The translations under genes were made by a program, and so were the position numbers. From contig CAMTWU010000001.1 in assembly GCA_947085525.1 (NCBI GenBank), forward strand, positions 1-64,000: DNA of 64,000 nt, read 5' to 3'. Below the pieces are notes generated by a model, which searched no databases, was not told the origin of the DNA, and saw only the letters and a list, made by a program, of their open reading frames with translations. Below are positions 55,950-64,000 of this stretch, piece by piece. The DNA comes from JACPYF01 sp947085525. Lineage in GTDB: Bacteria > Patescibacteriota > Saccharimonadia > Saccharimonadales > Saccharimonadaceae. Numbering within the stretch: position 1 is the first letter of the stretch; every line of letters starts with the position of its first letter.

Positions 55950-57087
55950 GTGTCAATTCCTGTTTGATTACTGTCACTATTATTTTAGCAGCTCTATCTA
56001 TTTCTTCACTAGTTGTTGGCCGACCAAATGAGAACCTCAGAGACCCGTCAATTATTTCGGGTGCAAGGCCTAGGGCTGTCAGTACATGGGAACGAGTATC
56101 TTTGTTTGCAGCACAAGCAGAACCTGTCGCAACTAATATATTTTCTGATTCTAGGCGAAATAGTACACGCTCGGCATCCAAATTTGGCCAAGCGACTGTC
56201 AAAATATGAGGGCTACGATGTTTTTGATCACCAATCACTATTAGATCCTTGAACTCATTTTGTAAAATATCTAGTAATTGGTTGTGAAGTTTTTGCACAC
56301 GTTCGAATTCTGTTTTCCGTTTCCTCTCAGCGATTTCTAGTGCAGCTGCAAAGCCAATAATACCCGCTACATTCTCTGTACCAGAACGCAGTCCCCTTTC
56401 CTGCCCTCCCCCGCTGATAATAGGCGAGAGTTCAACTGAACTGTTCGCATACAATATACCGGTTTGTTTCGGTCCATATATTTTTGCGCCGTTGAGCGTC
56501 ATCATATCAACACCTAGCCGGGCTATATGCAGATCTACTATACCTGCCGCCTGTGATGAATCTGTGTGTAGATAAATTGGTTGTGATTGACCATTTTTGG
56601 CGCGTTCTGCTCGCTCGTTTGTGACAATTTCTGCAATAGATTTAATATCTTGGATCACACCCGTCTCATTATTGACCAAAGCTATACTAATCAATGTTGT
56701 ATCAGTTTTGATAGCTGCTTTGACGCTAGCTGGATCTACCCTGCCCTTTTCGTTGACTGTGGTAATTGTATGATCTTTTGCTTTGGCAACTTCCAATACT
56801 GCAGCGTGTTCAATGTCGGTTGTAATAATATGTCCGTCGACTCTGAGTGCGAGGTTGATTGATTCCGTAGCACCAGCAGTAAACAGTACTTCACTACTGC
56901 GGGAACCGATAGTCTGTGCGATGCTGTGACGAGCTTTTTCTATATCTGCTCGAACCTCACGCGCTGGCTGGTATGGTGCAGATGGATTATAAAAAAGATT
57001 AGCCATATACGGCTGCATAACAGCCATGACTTGACTATCTAGCGGAGTCGCGGCCGCGTAATCAAGGTAGATTTGTGATTTGGTCAT
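55933..57087 (-). CDS. Cysteine desulfurase (IscS/NifS family)
   Basis: 384 residues. PLP enzyme producing persulfide sulfur for tRNA thiolation and Fe-S clusters. Start IYLDYAAATPLDSQVM, ATESINLAL, HTDSSQAAGIVDLHI, PLP Lys in MTLNGAKIYGPKQTG, and the active Cys in ATGSACAANKD. Followed by mnmA after one gene, which suggests it feeds MnmA. Confidence 0.94.
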   Translation of the reverse strand: MTKSQIYLDYAAATPLDSQVMAVMQPYMANLFYNPSAPYQPAREVRADIEKARHSIAQTIGSRSSEVLFTAGATESINLALRVDGHIITTDIEHAAVLEVAKAKDHTITTVNEKGRVDPASVKAAIKTDTTLISIALVNNETGVIQDIKSIAEIVTNERAERAKNGQSQPIYLHTDSSQAAGIVDLHIARLGVDMMTLNGAKIYGPKQTGILYANSSVELSPIISGGGQERGLRSGTENVAGIIGFAAALEIAERKRKTEFERVQKLHNQLLDILQNEFKDLIVIGDQKHRSPHILTVAWPNLDAERVLFRLESENILVATGSACAANKDTRSHVLTALGLAPEIIDGSLRFSFGRPTTSEEIDRAAKIIVTVIKQELTRGTEH

Positions 57088-57089
57088 AA

Positions 57090-57539
57090 TTAATGCGTCG
57101 ATTGGGATTGACTACCCAGTATATTACCAGTTTTCGGGTCATGTTTGTAGATGTCGCGAATAACCTTCTCTTGGTACATTCGTACTGCTAGCGTGAGGTT
57201 TGCCAACTCCTGGCCTTTTACAAGCGTGCTGTGTCTGCCTTCATTTTCGACTTTCAATATACCGTCTGGTCGTACTTCGTATCGGACAGTCTGTTGAATT
57301 TGCTTACCGTTTGTGTCTTTCCAAGCTTCGTGCCACACCCAAGTATCAGCATCTAGGCAGAAAAATTCTCTGTCGTGGCCTTTCGGTATCTCGCCAAACA
57401 ATGTGCGACCAATTTGTGACTCGAGCTTAATAAGCTGACGTTCTGTCAGTTTACTAAGTGGTCGGTGTTGAGACTTTTGTTTTGGAGAAGGATTTTCTCC
57501 GACCAATAGTACCATCGCTTGTTGCAGTATAGTTGGCAT
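57090..57539 (-). CDS. Hypothetical protein
   Basis: 149 residues, soluble, basic; a WVWHEAWKDTNGKQIQQTVRYEVRPDGILKVEN stretch (in pieces: WVWHEAWKD, VRYEVRPDG) looks like a small beta domain. No family recognised. Its stop lies 2 nt from the desulfurase start and it follows a smaller unknown gene, so these may form one transcript. Confidence 0.7.
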   Translation of the reverse strand: MPTILQQAMVLLVGENPSPKQKSQHRPLSKLTERQLIKLESQIGRTLFGEIPKGHDREFFCLDADTWVWHEAWKDTNGKQIQQTVRYEVRPDGILKVENEGRHSTLVKGQELANLTLAVRMYQEKVIRDIYKHDPKTGNILGSQSQSTH

Positions 57540-57552
57540 TGTCGCTACTACT

Positions 57553-57813
57553 TTACTGACTCAGGGTCACTTGTCTATACGCGCAGATAGTATCACCTGT
57601 TTGCATTATAAATTTCACATTCGTCTTTTCAGAAGCGTGTTCTATGGCTTCTTGAGTCAACTCGTGGGTTGAGGTTTGAGAATCTATGGTTGATGCTTCG
57701 TAATCAAAAGGTGTTTCAGTAAAAGAAACTGTTTTTTCAGTTGTGTTATTTTGAGGCCAATTTGTTTGCTCAAACGTAGCATTGCTACGCTGTTTAGTTT
57801 TATAAGTAGACAT
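57553..57813 (-). CDS. Hypothetical small protein
   Basis: 86 residues from ATG 57813. Ser/Thr/Gln/Asn-rich low-complexity N-terminal half, then an acidic helix and a short beta end (IMQTGDTICAYRQVTLSQ). No family recognised. It lies 13 nt upstream of the 149-aa gene. Confidence 0.6.
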   Translation of the reverse strand: MSTYKTKQRSNATFEQTNWPQNNTTEKTVSFTETPFDYEASTIDSQTSTHELTQEAIEHASEKTNVKFIMQTGDTICAYRQVTLSQ

Positions 57814-57895
57814 TAAAACGACTCCATGCGTAATATTTAGTGATATTTTTTGCAATTTTTTGAGACTTTTTGTGTTGAATTGTTATTTAAAAAAT

Positions 57896-58645
57896 TTAAA
57901 TGTGAAAAAGATTTGTCGCGTTGTGGGTAGTTTGAAATGCTAGCTTATCAACAGAGGTCGATTGCGCGGTACTTAGGTACCCAGCTACTTCACTCACAAA
58001 CGCAGGCTCATTTAACTTACCACGATATGGAACAGGCGTCAAGTAGGGTGAATCTGTTTCTAGTATTATTTTTTCCAGTGGTAAACCAGCATACATTTGC
58101 TGCTGAGCTATGTCTTTTGTAAACGAGGCTATACCGTTGACACCAATATATAGTCCGCGCGCTATCGCTTTTTCGGCATTTTCCTGGGTGTCAGTAAAGC
58201 TATGCAACACGCCTTTGATATTTGGAAATGCATCGATAATAGGCCAGAAATCATCAAATGCTTCGCGCACATGAAATATCACCGGCAGGTTTGCATCGCT
58301 GGCTATTGCGAGTTGCTGCTCTAATATATCAATCTGGGTTTGGCGTTCGCTGTGGTCATAAAAATAATCTAGGCCAATCTCGCCAATAGCAATTATCTTT
58401 TCCTGACCTATTAGATCTTTTAATCCATCTATGCCGTGTTTTGACTCGTGCGGGTGTACGCCGACACTAGCGAATACCCCGTCGTGCTCGCTAGCAAACT
58501 TGATCGCCAGCTTTGAATCGGACACATCTGTACCGACACATATTAGCTTTGAAACTCCTGCATCAACAGCGTTTTGATATGCTACTTCGCGATCTAGTTT
58601 GTAATCGGCTGAATGAATATGGCAGTGGGTATCTATGAGTTGCAT
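57896..58645 (-). CDS. tatD: TatD family metal-dependent DNase/hydrolase
   Basis: 249 residues, TIM-barrel with two metals. IDTHCHIHSADYK (HxH), EIGLDYFYDHS (Glu), FHVREAFDDF (His), GVLHSFTDT (His), and ILETDSPYLTPVPYRGK (Asp). TATACT ends 6 nt before the ATG, so its mRNA should be leaderless. Confidence 0.95.
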   Translation of the reverse strand: MQLIDTHCHIHSADYKLDREVAYQNAVDAGVSKLICVGTDVSDSKLAIKFASEHDGVFASVGVHPHESKHGIDGLKDLIGQEKIIAIGEIGLDYFYDHSERQTQIDILEQQLAIASDANLPVIFHVREAFDDFWPIIDAFPNIKGVLHSFTDTQENAEKAIARGLYIGVNGIASFTKDIAQQQMYAGLPLEKIILETDSPYLTPVPYRGKLNEPAFVSEVAGYLSTAQSTSVDKLAFQTTHNATNLFHI

Positions 58646-58651
58646 AACTCT

Positions 58652-58657
58652 AGTATA
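58652..58657 (-). promoter_or_regulatory. -10 box for tatD (leaderless)
   Basis: TATACT on the minus strand, 6 nt before the ATG, in a 51-bp gap shared with the divergent gene. Confidence 0.6.
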
Positions 58658-58661
58658 ACTC

Positions 58662-58690
58662 TTGTTTTATACATCTTAATATGTTATAAT
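58662..58690 (+). promoter_or_regulatory. Promoter giving a leaderless mRNA
   Basis: TTGTTT (58662-58667), 17 nt, extended TGT-TATAAT (58685-58690). The next ATG starts 6 nt later. Confidence 0.8.
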
Positions 58691-58696
58691 AAATAT

Positions 58697-59449
58697 ATGA
58701 ATGAAACATATCCAGGTAACGAGGATATACAAGGTGAAATTGAACAAAAAACCGAAGAAATTCAGGTTTTATTTGATAGCCTTGAAAAAATCAAAGATCG
58801 ATTCACGCGAAAAGAGCTCGGGGATGAAGTTGTAGATAGAGCAGAAAGTCAGATACGTTTCTCTAAATTAGGAGAGTTATCAGACATAGATCACGATGAC
58901 TCACTTGCAAAGCTTGGCCACGAGATGTTGGTAGAGTACGTCAAGGACCTACTCACTCTTGAACCAAAAGATGAAGTTGAGGAAAATGACTTAATTTTAA
59001 TACGCCAATCTTTATTGCCAGAATTTTTTCCTGATCAAACAGAATTATCAATTATCGATAATAATTACCTACTTGGAAAACTTGCCAAACTATTAGAAAT
59101 CACTAGAACCCATAGCGACCTTAGCATAAACCCAGAGGTAGAAAATTACTTCCGGTGGATAAAGATTTTTGATTTTGTTTTATCTAGAAAATATCGAGCG
59201 TACTTTTGTTCTGGAAATTATGTTGCGCTAAACACCAGTAAATTACGCATATCATTTACTGTTCCGGAAACTGAAGATCAAGATATTCAAAGTGGCAGCA
59301 TAGCCATAAGTTTAGCCAATGAGAAGTTGTTTTTGGGTGATGATGAAGTAACAAATGCTGAACAGCTATATTATGTTAAAAAATTACTCGAGCCATTCAA
59401 AGAAATAGTTTGTGAAGCCCAAGCTACTATTGAAAATGAAGACGAGTAA
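58697..59449 (+). CDS. Hypothetical acidic protein, leaderless
   Basis: 250 residues from ATG 58697 (MNETYPGNED). Very acidic and helical, no signal or membrane segment. No family recognised. The longer frame to 58613 runs through tatD and is rejected. Its layout is like the 139-aa gene at 11174: plus strand, strong -10, no leader, stop abutting a convergent tRNA-synthetase gene. Confidence 0.75.
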   Translation: MNETYPGNEDIQGEIEQKTEEIQVLFDSLEKIKDRFTRKELGDEVVDRAESQIRFSKLGELSDIDHDDSLAKLGHEMLVEYVKDLLTLEPKDEVEENDLILIRQSLLPEFFPDQTELSIIDNNYLLGKLAKLLEITRTHSDLSINPEVENYFRWIKIFDFVLSRKYRAYFCSGNYVALNTSKLRISFTVPETEDQDIQSGSIAISLANEKLFLGDDEVTNAEQLYYVKKLLEPFKEIVCEAQATIENEDE

Positions 59450-60925
59450 CTATTTAGCTTCGGTGTGATTGTGAATCTTTGGAAATAGTACCGACTCGGG
59501 TAGTCTAACTACACCGCTCGCAAAAGTATTGTTAATAACTTTCGCAGTGCCAGGTAAGAATGGTGTCAGTAAATCTGCAATTTGTAGCAAACTACCGCTA
59601 GCGTAGGCCAATATTTGATCTAAATGTTCTTTCTCTTCTGGACTTTGTTCGGCTGCTTTAGCAACTTGCCAAGGTTTTACATTTTCAATATACACATTGA
59701 GTTCACGTACCATATTCCATACTTCGTCTAGCGCACGATTGAACCTTAATTCCCCTATGTAATCTCGATATTGTTTGATGTCGTGTTCTGGTTTCGGATG
59801 GTCACCAATCACACCACTCTGATAGCGGTTGATCATGCTGCCAACACGTTGGATCAAGTTCCCTAACTCATTTGCGAGTTCATTGTTGTAGGCATTTTCA
59901 AACACCTCCCAAGTGAAATCACCATCGTCCAGTGTTGGGATATGTCTAGAAAAGAAATAACGAAACGCATCTAACCCATAGCTATCGATAATTTCATTGG
60001 GATCAATCACGTTACCGACTGTCTTGCTGATTTTTTTGCTATCCACATTTATAAACCCGTGTACTAATAGTTTTTTTGGTAGTGGCAGTTCTAACGCAAT
60101 TAAAATAGCTGGCCATATAGCTGCATGAAACCGTAGAATATCCTTACCCAATACCTGCACTTCTGCTGGCCAAAAATCCTTCCAAACTTCTTTGTCAGGA
60201 TAACCAATCACAGATAGGTAATTCGGCAAGGCGTCTATCCACACATAGATAATTTGGGATGGATCGTCTGGTACGGGAACGCCCCAACTGAGACTTTTCT
60301 TTGGCCGCGAGACACTCACATCTTTTAGACCGCTTTCGATGAGGTTTAGGATTTCTTTTTGTCGAAATTCTGGCTCAATGATCATCTTTTTATTTTCGAT
60401 AGCTTCTTTGATTTGTGTGCCAAATTGACTGAGTTTGAAATAATAGTTTTCCTCGGATAACTTCTCGTACGGCGTTTGATGATCGGGGCATGTACCGTTT
60501 GTCTCGGTGACTTCCTTTTCCGTAAAGAATGCTTCGTGCCCAACACAATACCAACCTTCGTACTTGCCTTTGTAAATATATGGCTGAAGTTTTTTCCATA
60601 TATATTGTACTGACTGTTCGTGGTGTTCTTCGGTTGTACGAACCGAGTCAGTATATTGCACATCCATTTTCTTAATGAGGTTTATAAACTTTTCATATAA
60701 CCCATCAGTATATTCTTTTGGGGTGAGTTCTTGTTCTTTTGCTTTGGCGGCAATCTTGTTACCATGGTCATCCGTACCAATCGAAAATCGTACCAAGCGA
60801 TTTGGCTGTATTTGTTTTTGGTAACGTGTCCAAATATCGGCATAGAGGTAATCTAGAGTATTGCCTATATGCAGCTGTGCATTCATATACGGAATGGCGG
60901 TCGTGATGTATAAGTTCTTTCCCAT
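59450..60925 (-). CDS. metG: Methionyl-tRNA synthetase
   Basis: 491 residues from ATG 60925. Class I synthetase: HIGN (HIGH variant) in NAQLHIGNTLDYLYAD, the zinc/knuckle region (GWYCVGHEAFF, GTCPDHQ), KISKT (KMSKS variant) in DSKKISKTVGNVID, and WIDALPNYLSVIG. It lacks a C-terminal tRNA-binding extension. An in-frame ATG 6 nt upstream is less likely, since the mRNA should start next to 60925. Confidence 0.95.
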   Translation of the reverse strand: MGKNLYITTAIPYMNAQLHIGNTLDYLYADIWTRYQKQIQPNRLVRFSIGTDDHGNKIAAKAKEQELTPKEYTDGLYEKFINLIKKMDVQYTDSVRTTEEHHEQSVQYIWKKLQPYIYKGKYEGWYCVGHEAFFTEKEVTETNGTCPDHQTPYEKLSEENYYFKLSQFGTQIKEAIENKKMIIEPEFRQKEILNLIESGLKDVSVSRPKKSLSWGVPVPDDPSQIIYVWIDALPNYLSVIGYPDKEVWKDFWPAEVQVLGKDILRFHAAIWPAILIALELPLPKKLLVHGFINVDSKKISKTVGNVIDPNEIIDSYGLDAFRYFFSRHIPTLDDGDFTWEVFENAYNNELANELGNLIQRVGSMINRYQSGVIGDHPKPEHDIKQYRDYIGELRFNRALDEVWNMVRELNVYIENVKPWQVAKAAEQSPEEKEHLDQILAYASGSLLQIADLLTPFLPGTAKVINNTFASGVVRLPESVLFPKIHNHTEAK

Positions 60926-60942
60926 TGTCATCTATTCTAACA
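60926..60942 (-). promoter_or_regulatory. metG promoter core, identical to that of obgE
   Basis: The same 17 bases as at 43866-43882, including TGT-TAGAAT. The -10 ends 8 nt before ATG 60925. Confidence 0.7.
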
Positions 60943-61006
60943 TGACAGTAACTGTTAGGCGACTGCGCTATCCTTTGTTGCTTGTGCTTATATGAGCAAC
61001 TAGGTT

Positions 61007-61539
61007 ATGATTGATACAGTTATGCGTCAGCGTGGGTTTACAATTGTCGAGCTATTGATTGTGATTGTCATCATTAGCATTTTGGCTGTAATAGTTATAG
61101 TCGCTTATAGTGGTATCCAAGATAGAGCTCGAGCAGCAAAAATACAAACTGATGAAAAAGCGTTAATCAAAGCAATTATATCTGCTCGTAACACAACAGG
61201 TAATACACTACTACAGATCACTGGAAATATTTGGACGGCAGATGCTTGCTATTCACAACCGAGCGCGGTACAAATCTTGCTACACTACCTACTAGCGGTA
61301 CTTGCTGGACAACATATGCCCAAACACTAGACAGTATATCTGTGGCAAGTGGACATGATGTCCGTAATCTCAAAGACCCATGGGGTAGACCGTATTACAT
61401 TGACGAGAATGAAGGTGAAGACCCCTTCAGCCCATGCCAAGAAGATATCGTTGCAGCATATTCTTATCCATTCGTTAACTATGGTAGCAACCTGAATGTC
61501 GAGTTTGTACCTCTCAGCCTACCTGCTTCAATCTGCTAG
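61007..61539 (+). pseudogene. Type IV pilin-like prepilin (4), frameshifted
   Basis: The first frame (from ATG 61007, or ATG 61022 with a nearer -10) encodes RGFTIVELLIVIVIISILAV and a body up to the ACYSQPS region. The rest of a pilin-like C-terminal domain (TNLATLPTSGTCWTTYAQ to LPASIC) continues in another frame. The shift lies near 61255-61275 and is equivalent to one missing base. The two halves together give a normal pilin with paired cysteines. It may be a real lesion, a sequencing error, or a programmed -1 shift; no slippery heptamer is obvious. Confidence 0.75.
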
Positions 61540-62246
61540 CGCATCATAGCGACAATTGCGTAGCGACCATTTGGTTCATTGTTGTCTTTTAGGTATTGGC
61601 TGTGTGAAAAATAGTTGTTGTTTGTTGTTGTGTCGATATTTGATACATCAATATTCTGGCTGGAAACACCGGCTTTCTTTAGTTGCTCTAACGCAACTTG
61701 TTGCTGAGACGTGTTATCCATGGCGTGTAATGGATAATTTTCCTTGCCCGCTGAAGGGCTGAGCCAAACTTTGATATTTGCAGGCTCTATACCCGACTCT
61801 TCTGACATATACTTCACTGATTTGTATGCGCCGTCTTGTTCTAGATTATGGCGACCGAGATGTGATACCATCAAGACTTTTTTGTTAGGTTCGTACAGCA
61901 CGGCACCGACACAATCAGCCAGTGGTAGAAATAGTGCTACGTTTGGCTCAGTCGTCATCAATGCATCGTTGATTTCTATTGGTTGATCGGGCAAGATACC
62001 GCTGCCTTTGTCGGTTGATGATACTACTGTGTAACGATTGTAGTCGTCACGATCATAGTTGATACGCACTAGTACTGTCTGGTCTGGGCTGATACCTAGC
62101 CGAGACAGAAACTTTTGCCTATTTGAATCAACCTCTTTTGCAATTTCAACTGGCATATTTTCTTTTTTCATATTACCGTCATCGATTGACGATAGTCCGA
62201 CAAAAACATCGGTGCCTAGTGAATTTGGTTGATCATTTTGTATCAT
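61536..62246 (-). CDS. YfiH/PgeF-like laccase-domain protein
   Basis: 236 residues. The family cleaves purine nucleosides or edits peptidoglycan precursors. ADCVGAVLYEPNKKVLMVSHLG keeps the ADC and SH-x-G pattern (here quoted in pieces: LADCVGAVL, VSHLGRHN). The usual N-terminal QVHG histidine is not evident and HAGWRG is replaced, so activity is doubtful. Overlaps rsmA by 14 nt. Confidence 0.72.
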   Translation of the reverse strand: MIQNDQPNSLGTDVFVGLSSIDDGNMKKENMPVEIAKEVDSNRQKFLSRLGISPDQTVLVRINYDRDDYNRYTVVSSTDKGSGILPDQPIEINDALMTTEPNVALFLPLADCVGAVLYEPNKKVLMVSHLGRHNLEQDGAYKSVKYMSEESGIEPANIKVWLSPSAGKENYPLHAMDNTSQQQVALEQLKKAGVSSQNIDVSNIDTTTNNNYFSHSQYLKDNNEPNGRYAIVAMMR

Positions 62247-63012
62247 ACGAAAGTTCCTGTGTTAATTTCCACCACTGTTGTAGGCTCAGGTTTTCGGCGC
62301 GTTGGTTTTGGTCGATGTTGACCTTTTTTAATATGGCGCTCATTAGATCCTTGTCCATAGCTAGTCCAGCGCTCAGGCTAGATATCAGTTTCTTTCGCTT
62401 TGCCGAAAATCCGGCTTTGACGATGCGAAAGAATTCCTTTTGATCAAAATTCTCAAATAGATCTTGTTTGTGTGGTTCTAAAATAACTACTTGCGAATCA
62501 ACTTTTGGTGCAGGTTCAAAAAAGTGTGCTGGCACTTTGTCGCCCAGACGTACGTCAGCAAATAGCTGTGCGCTAACGCTCAAAATACTGTGCTTGCCAC
62601 CAACAGCGGCCAGGCGCTCGGCGACTTCCTTTTGCACCAACAATACGACCACCGCAGGTTTGTTATCTGCAGTCATCAACAGTTGAACTATTTTGCTGGT
62701 TATATAATACGGAACGTTTGCGACAACTTTGTAGTTTGCGGGTAGTTGGCTCAAATCAAATGACAAAATATCACTATGAATAACCTGTAGGTCTTTACCC
62801 GGAAACTGACCTGGCAGTTTATTTGCCAAAGCCTCGTCGAACTCGACAGCAATCACTGTCTTTGCCTGGGACAATAAAATACTGGTTAATGTGCCCGGAC
62901 CTGGACCGATCTCTAGCACTGTATCGCTATCTGTTAGCTCGGCGTGCTGGGCAATATGTAGTAATATGTCGCGATTTTTGAGCCAATGTTGACCGAGAGA
63001 TTTGTCAGGCAT
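62233..63012 (-). CDS. rsmA: 16S rRNA dimethyladenosine transferase RsmA/KsgA
   Basis: 259 residues. SAM-dependent dimethylation of two adenosines in the 16S 3' hairpin. LGQHWLKNRDILLHI, VLEIGPGPGTLTSILL (SAM motif I), NVPYYITSKIVQ (motif IV, NLPY variant) and VDSQVVILEP. The gene starts one base into the stop of the Rpf-like gene; a yabE-like gene next to ksgA is a known order in Firmicutes. Confidence 0.96.
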   Translation of the reverse strand: MPDKSLGQHWLKNRDILLHIAQHAELTDSDTVLEIGPGPGTLTSILLSQAKTVIAVEFDEALANKLPGQFPGKDLQVIHSDILSFDLSQLPANYKVVANVPYYITSKIVQLLMTADNKPAVVVLLVQKEVAERLAAVGGKHSILSVSAQLFADVRLGDKVPAHFFEPAPKVDSQVVILEPHKQDLFENFDQKEFFRIVKAGFSAKRKKLISSLSAGLAMDKDLMSAILKKVNIDQNQRAENLSLQQWWKLTQELSYDTK

Positions 63013-64000
63013 TAGCGGTAGATATCGGGCAAGTTTTTACCACAACTTGGCCACGGCTGCCAGCCTCTTTTTTGATACAACTTATATGCCGCAGCATCTT
63101 GCTCGGCTGGTGATGCATTACCATATTTTGCAGGATCAGCGACACTCGCCCACGTTCCTTGACCAAATTGATATGCACCGTAATATGGACCAGCTGGGTT
63201 CCAACTACTGTAGCCGCCTTCACAGCTGCGTAGTTTTGCTAGTGCTGCTCCGAAGTCACCACTAAAGCTTGGTTTTGATCCGACAACTTCTACTTGTTGT
63301 TGAGGTGCTGCTGTTTGGACACTTTGGATTTCACGTCGCGCTACTTCTTGTCCGTTTCGCATTTCAATCTCGTACGTCACGACTTTTTTACCTAGCACAC
63401 CAGCAGTTTTGATTTGTTTGTACCCTACTGGCTGATTTGGATCTTGGATTTGTTGTACTGGAAACGCAATTGGCTCTTCGACGGTAACTGTTTGTTTACC
63501 ATTTCTCCAAATTTCAAGTCTGATACCTGGATTAACTTTGGTTTCACTTGATAGCGATACAGTGTCGTCTTTACCAAGTTTGATGCCTTTTTCTTTGATA
63601 ATACCGCCAACACTAGTTGCTTGTGTTCCTGTCTCAACAACTTTTCCGTAGAGTACTAATGTGAACCTGGTTGCACGATCTATCGTTAGTATTAGGCCAG
63701 CACCATCAGAACTTAAAATGTCGTTACTACGTGTCAGAGTGGTTTTATCTTCATCAAATAATGGAAGTCCAGCGTCTTTTGCAATCTGAGTTGGTGTTTC
63801 ATAGGCAGTCATGACTGATTTTTTAGTAGTGCCATCGATCACCATAACTGGTTGAGCGCGGTACACGTTTATCTGATATGACCCGCTACTTAACTTTGTG
63901 TCTATACTAGGATCAACGTTATCATACGGACCAGGTTCTATTTTGGCCTGTTTTAGAGCATCTGCGACTGTAGTCTTGTGAGTAATGATATTTGTCTCAA
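63012..64000 (-). CDS. Rpf-like/G5-domain cell-wall protein (5' end outside window)
   Basis: At least 329 residues; the frame stays open to the window edge, so the N-terminus is missing. DUF348 repeats (TTVADALKQAKIEPG, MTAYETPTQIAKDAGLPL), a G5 domain (EEPIAFPVQQIQDPNQPVGYK in pieces: EPIAFPVQ, KKVVTYEIEM), then an Rpf/transglycosylase-like domain (LAKLRSCEGGYSSWN with catalytic-position Glu, YYGAYQFGQGTWASV). Likely a secreted muralytic enzyme for growth or resuscitation. It precedes rsmA, with a 1-nt overlap. Confidence 0.9.
   Translation of the reverse strand, partial: ETNIITHKTTVADALKQAKIEPGPYDNVDPSIDTKLSSGSYQINVYRAQPVMVIDGTTKKSVMTAYETPTQIAKDAGLPLFDEDKTTLTRSNDILSSDGAGLILTIDRATRFTLVLYGKVVETGTQATSVGGIIKEKGIKLGKDDTVSLSSETKVNPGIRLEIWRNGKQTVTVEEPIAFPVQQIQDPNQPVGYKQIKTAGVLGKKVVTYEIEMRNGQEVARREIQSVQTAAPQQQVEVVGSKPSFSGDFGAALAKLRSCEGGYSSWNPAGPYYGAYQFGQGTWASVADPAKYGNASPAEQDAAAYKLYQKRGWQPWPSCGKNLPDIYR

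Overview
The window reads as a dense bacterial chromosome segment, roughly 40% GC. It uses the standard code, with TGA serving as a stop. It most resembles a Candidatus Saccharibacteria (TM7) / Patescibacteria genome. The reasons are family-level only: stripped-down housekeeping enzymes (AlaS ending after its SAD domain, a short UvrC, a LigA without the zinc-finger cysteines), scattered single type IV pilin-like genes, Rpf-like and LysM-CHAP wall enzymes, a small SecG, many lineage-specific small proteins, and a diversity-generating retroelement. No taxonomic marker was searched.

Layout. 1-3.9 kb: the tail of an RRM protein, two nucleotide-pool pyrophosphatases, then a complete diversity-generating retroelement (DGR): reverse transcriptase, template repeat (TR, 2562-2676), an Avd-like gene on the opposite strand, three hairpins, and a target gene whose 3' end is the variable repeat (VR, 3034-3148). 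All 14 TR/VR differences fall at TR adenines. 4-8.9 kb: ligA, a membrane protein, htpX and lemA. 8.9-20.7 kb: translation and transcription core (fusA, rpsG, rpsL, rpoC, rpoB) with a few lineage genes. 20.8-25.6 kb: clpP, trigger factor, hisS and two tRNAs. 25.6-32.4 kb: an FAD oxidase, a peptide-binding protein, secG, a holin-like protein, an aminopeptidase and uvrC. 32.5-43.9 kb: trhO, rplY, dedA, a pilin, uvrA, sbcB, a DUF475 protein and obgE. 43.9-57 kb: LysM-CHAP hydrolase, mltG, ruvX, a J-like membrane protein, an FtsA/PilM-like ATPase, a divergent sigma factor, alaS, a pilin, mnmA, a DUF218 protein and a cysteine desulfurase. 57-64 kb: two small unknowns, tatD, metG, a frameshifted pilin, a YfiH-like protein, rsmA and an Rpf-like protein that runs off the window.

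How the genes work together. Most genes lie on the minus strand in short runs with overlaps of 1-30 nt. Two initiation styles are visible. Abundant-expression genes (rpoB, rpsL, lemA, rplY) have untranslated leaders and mostly Shine-Dalgarno sites. Many first or single genes (uvrA, uvrC, obgE, metG, tatD, dedA, a sigma-like gene, pilins, small unknowns) have an extended -10 box 6-11 nt before the start codon, so their mRNAs should be leaderless or nearly so. Cell-wall remodelling genes (LysM-CHAP, MltG, DUF218, Rpf-like) and surface genes (pilins, DGR target) suggest investment in envelope and contact functions.
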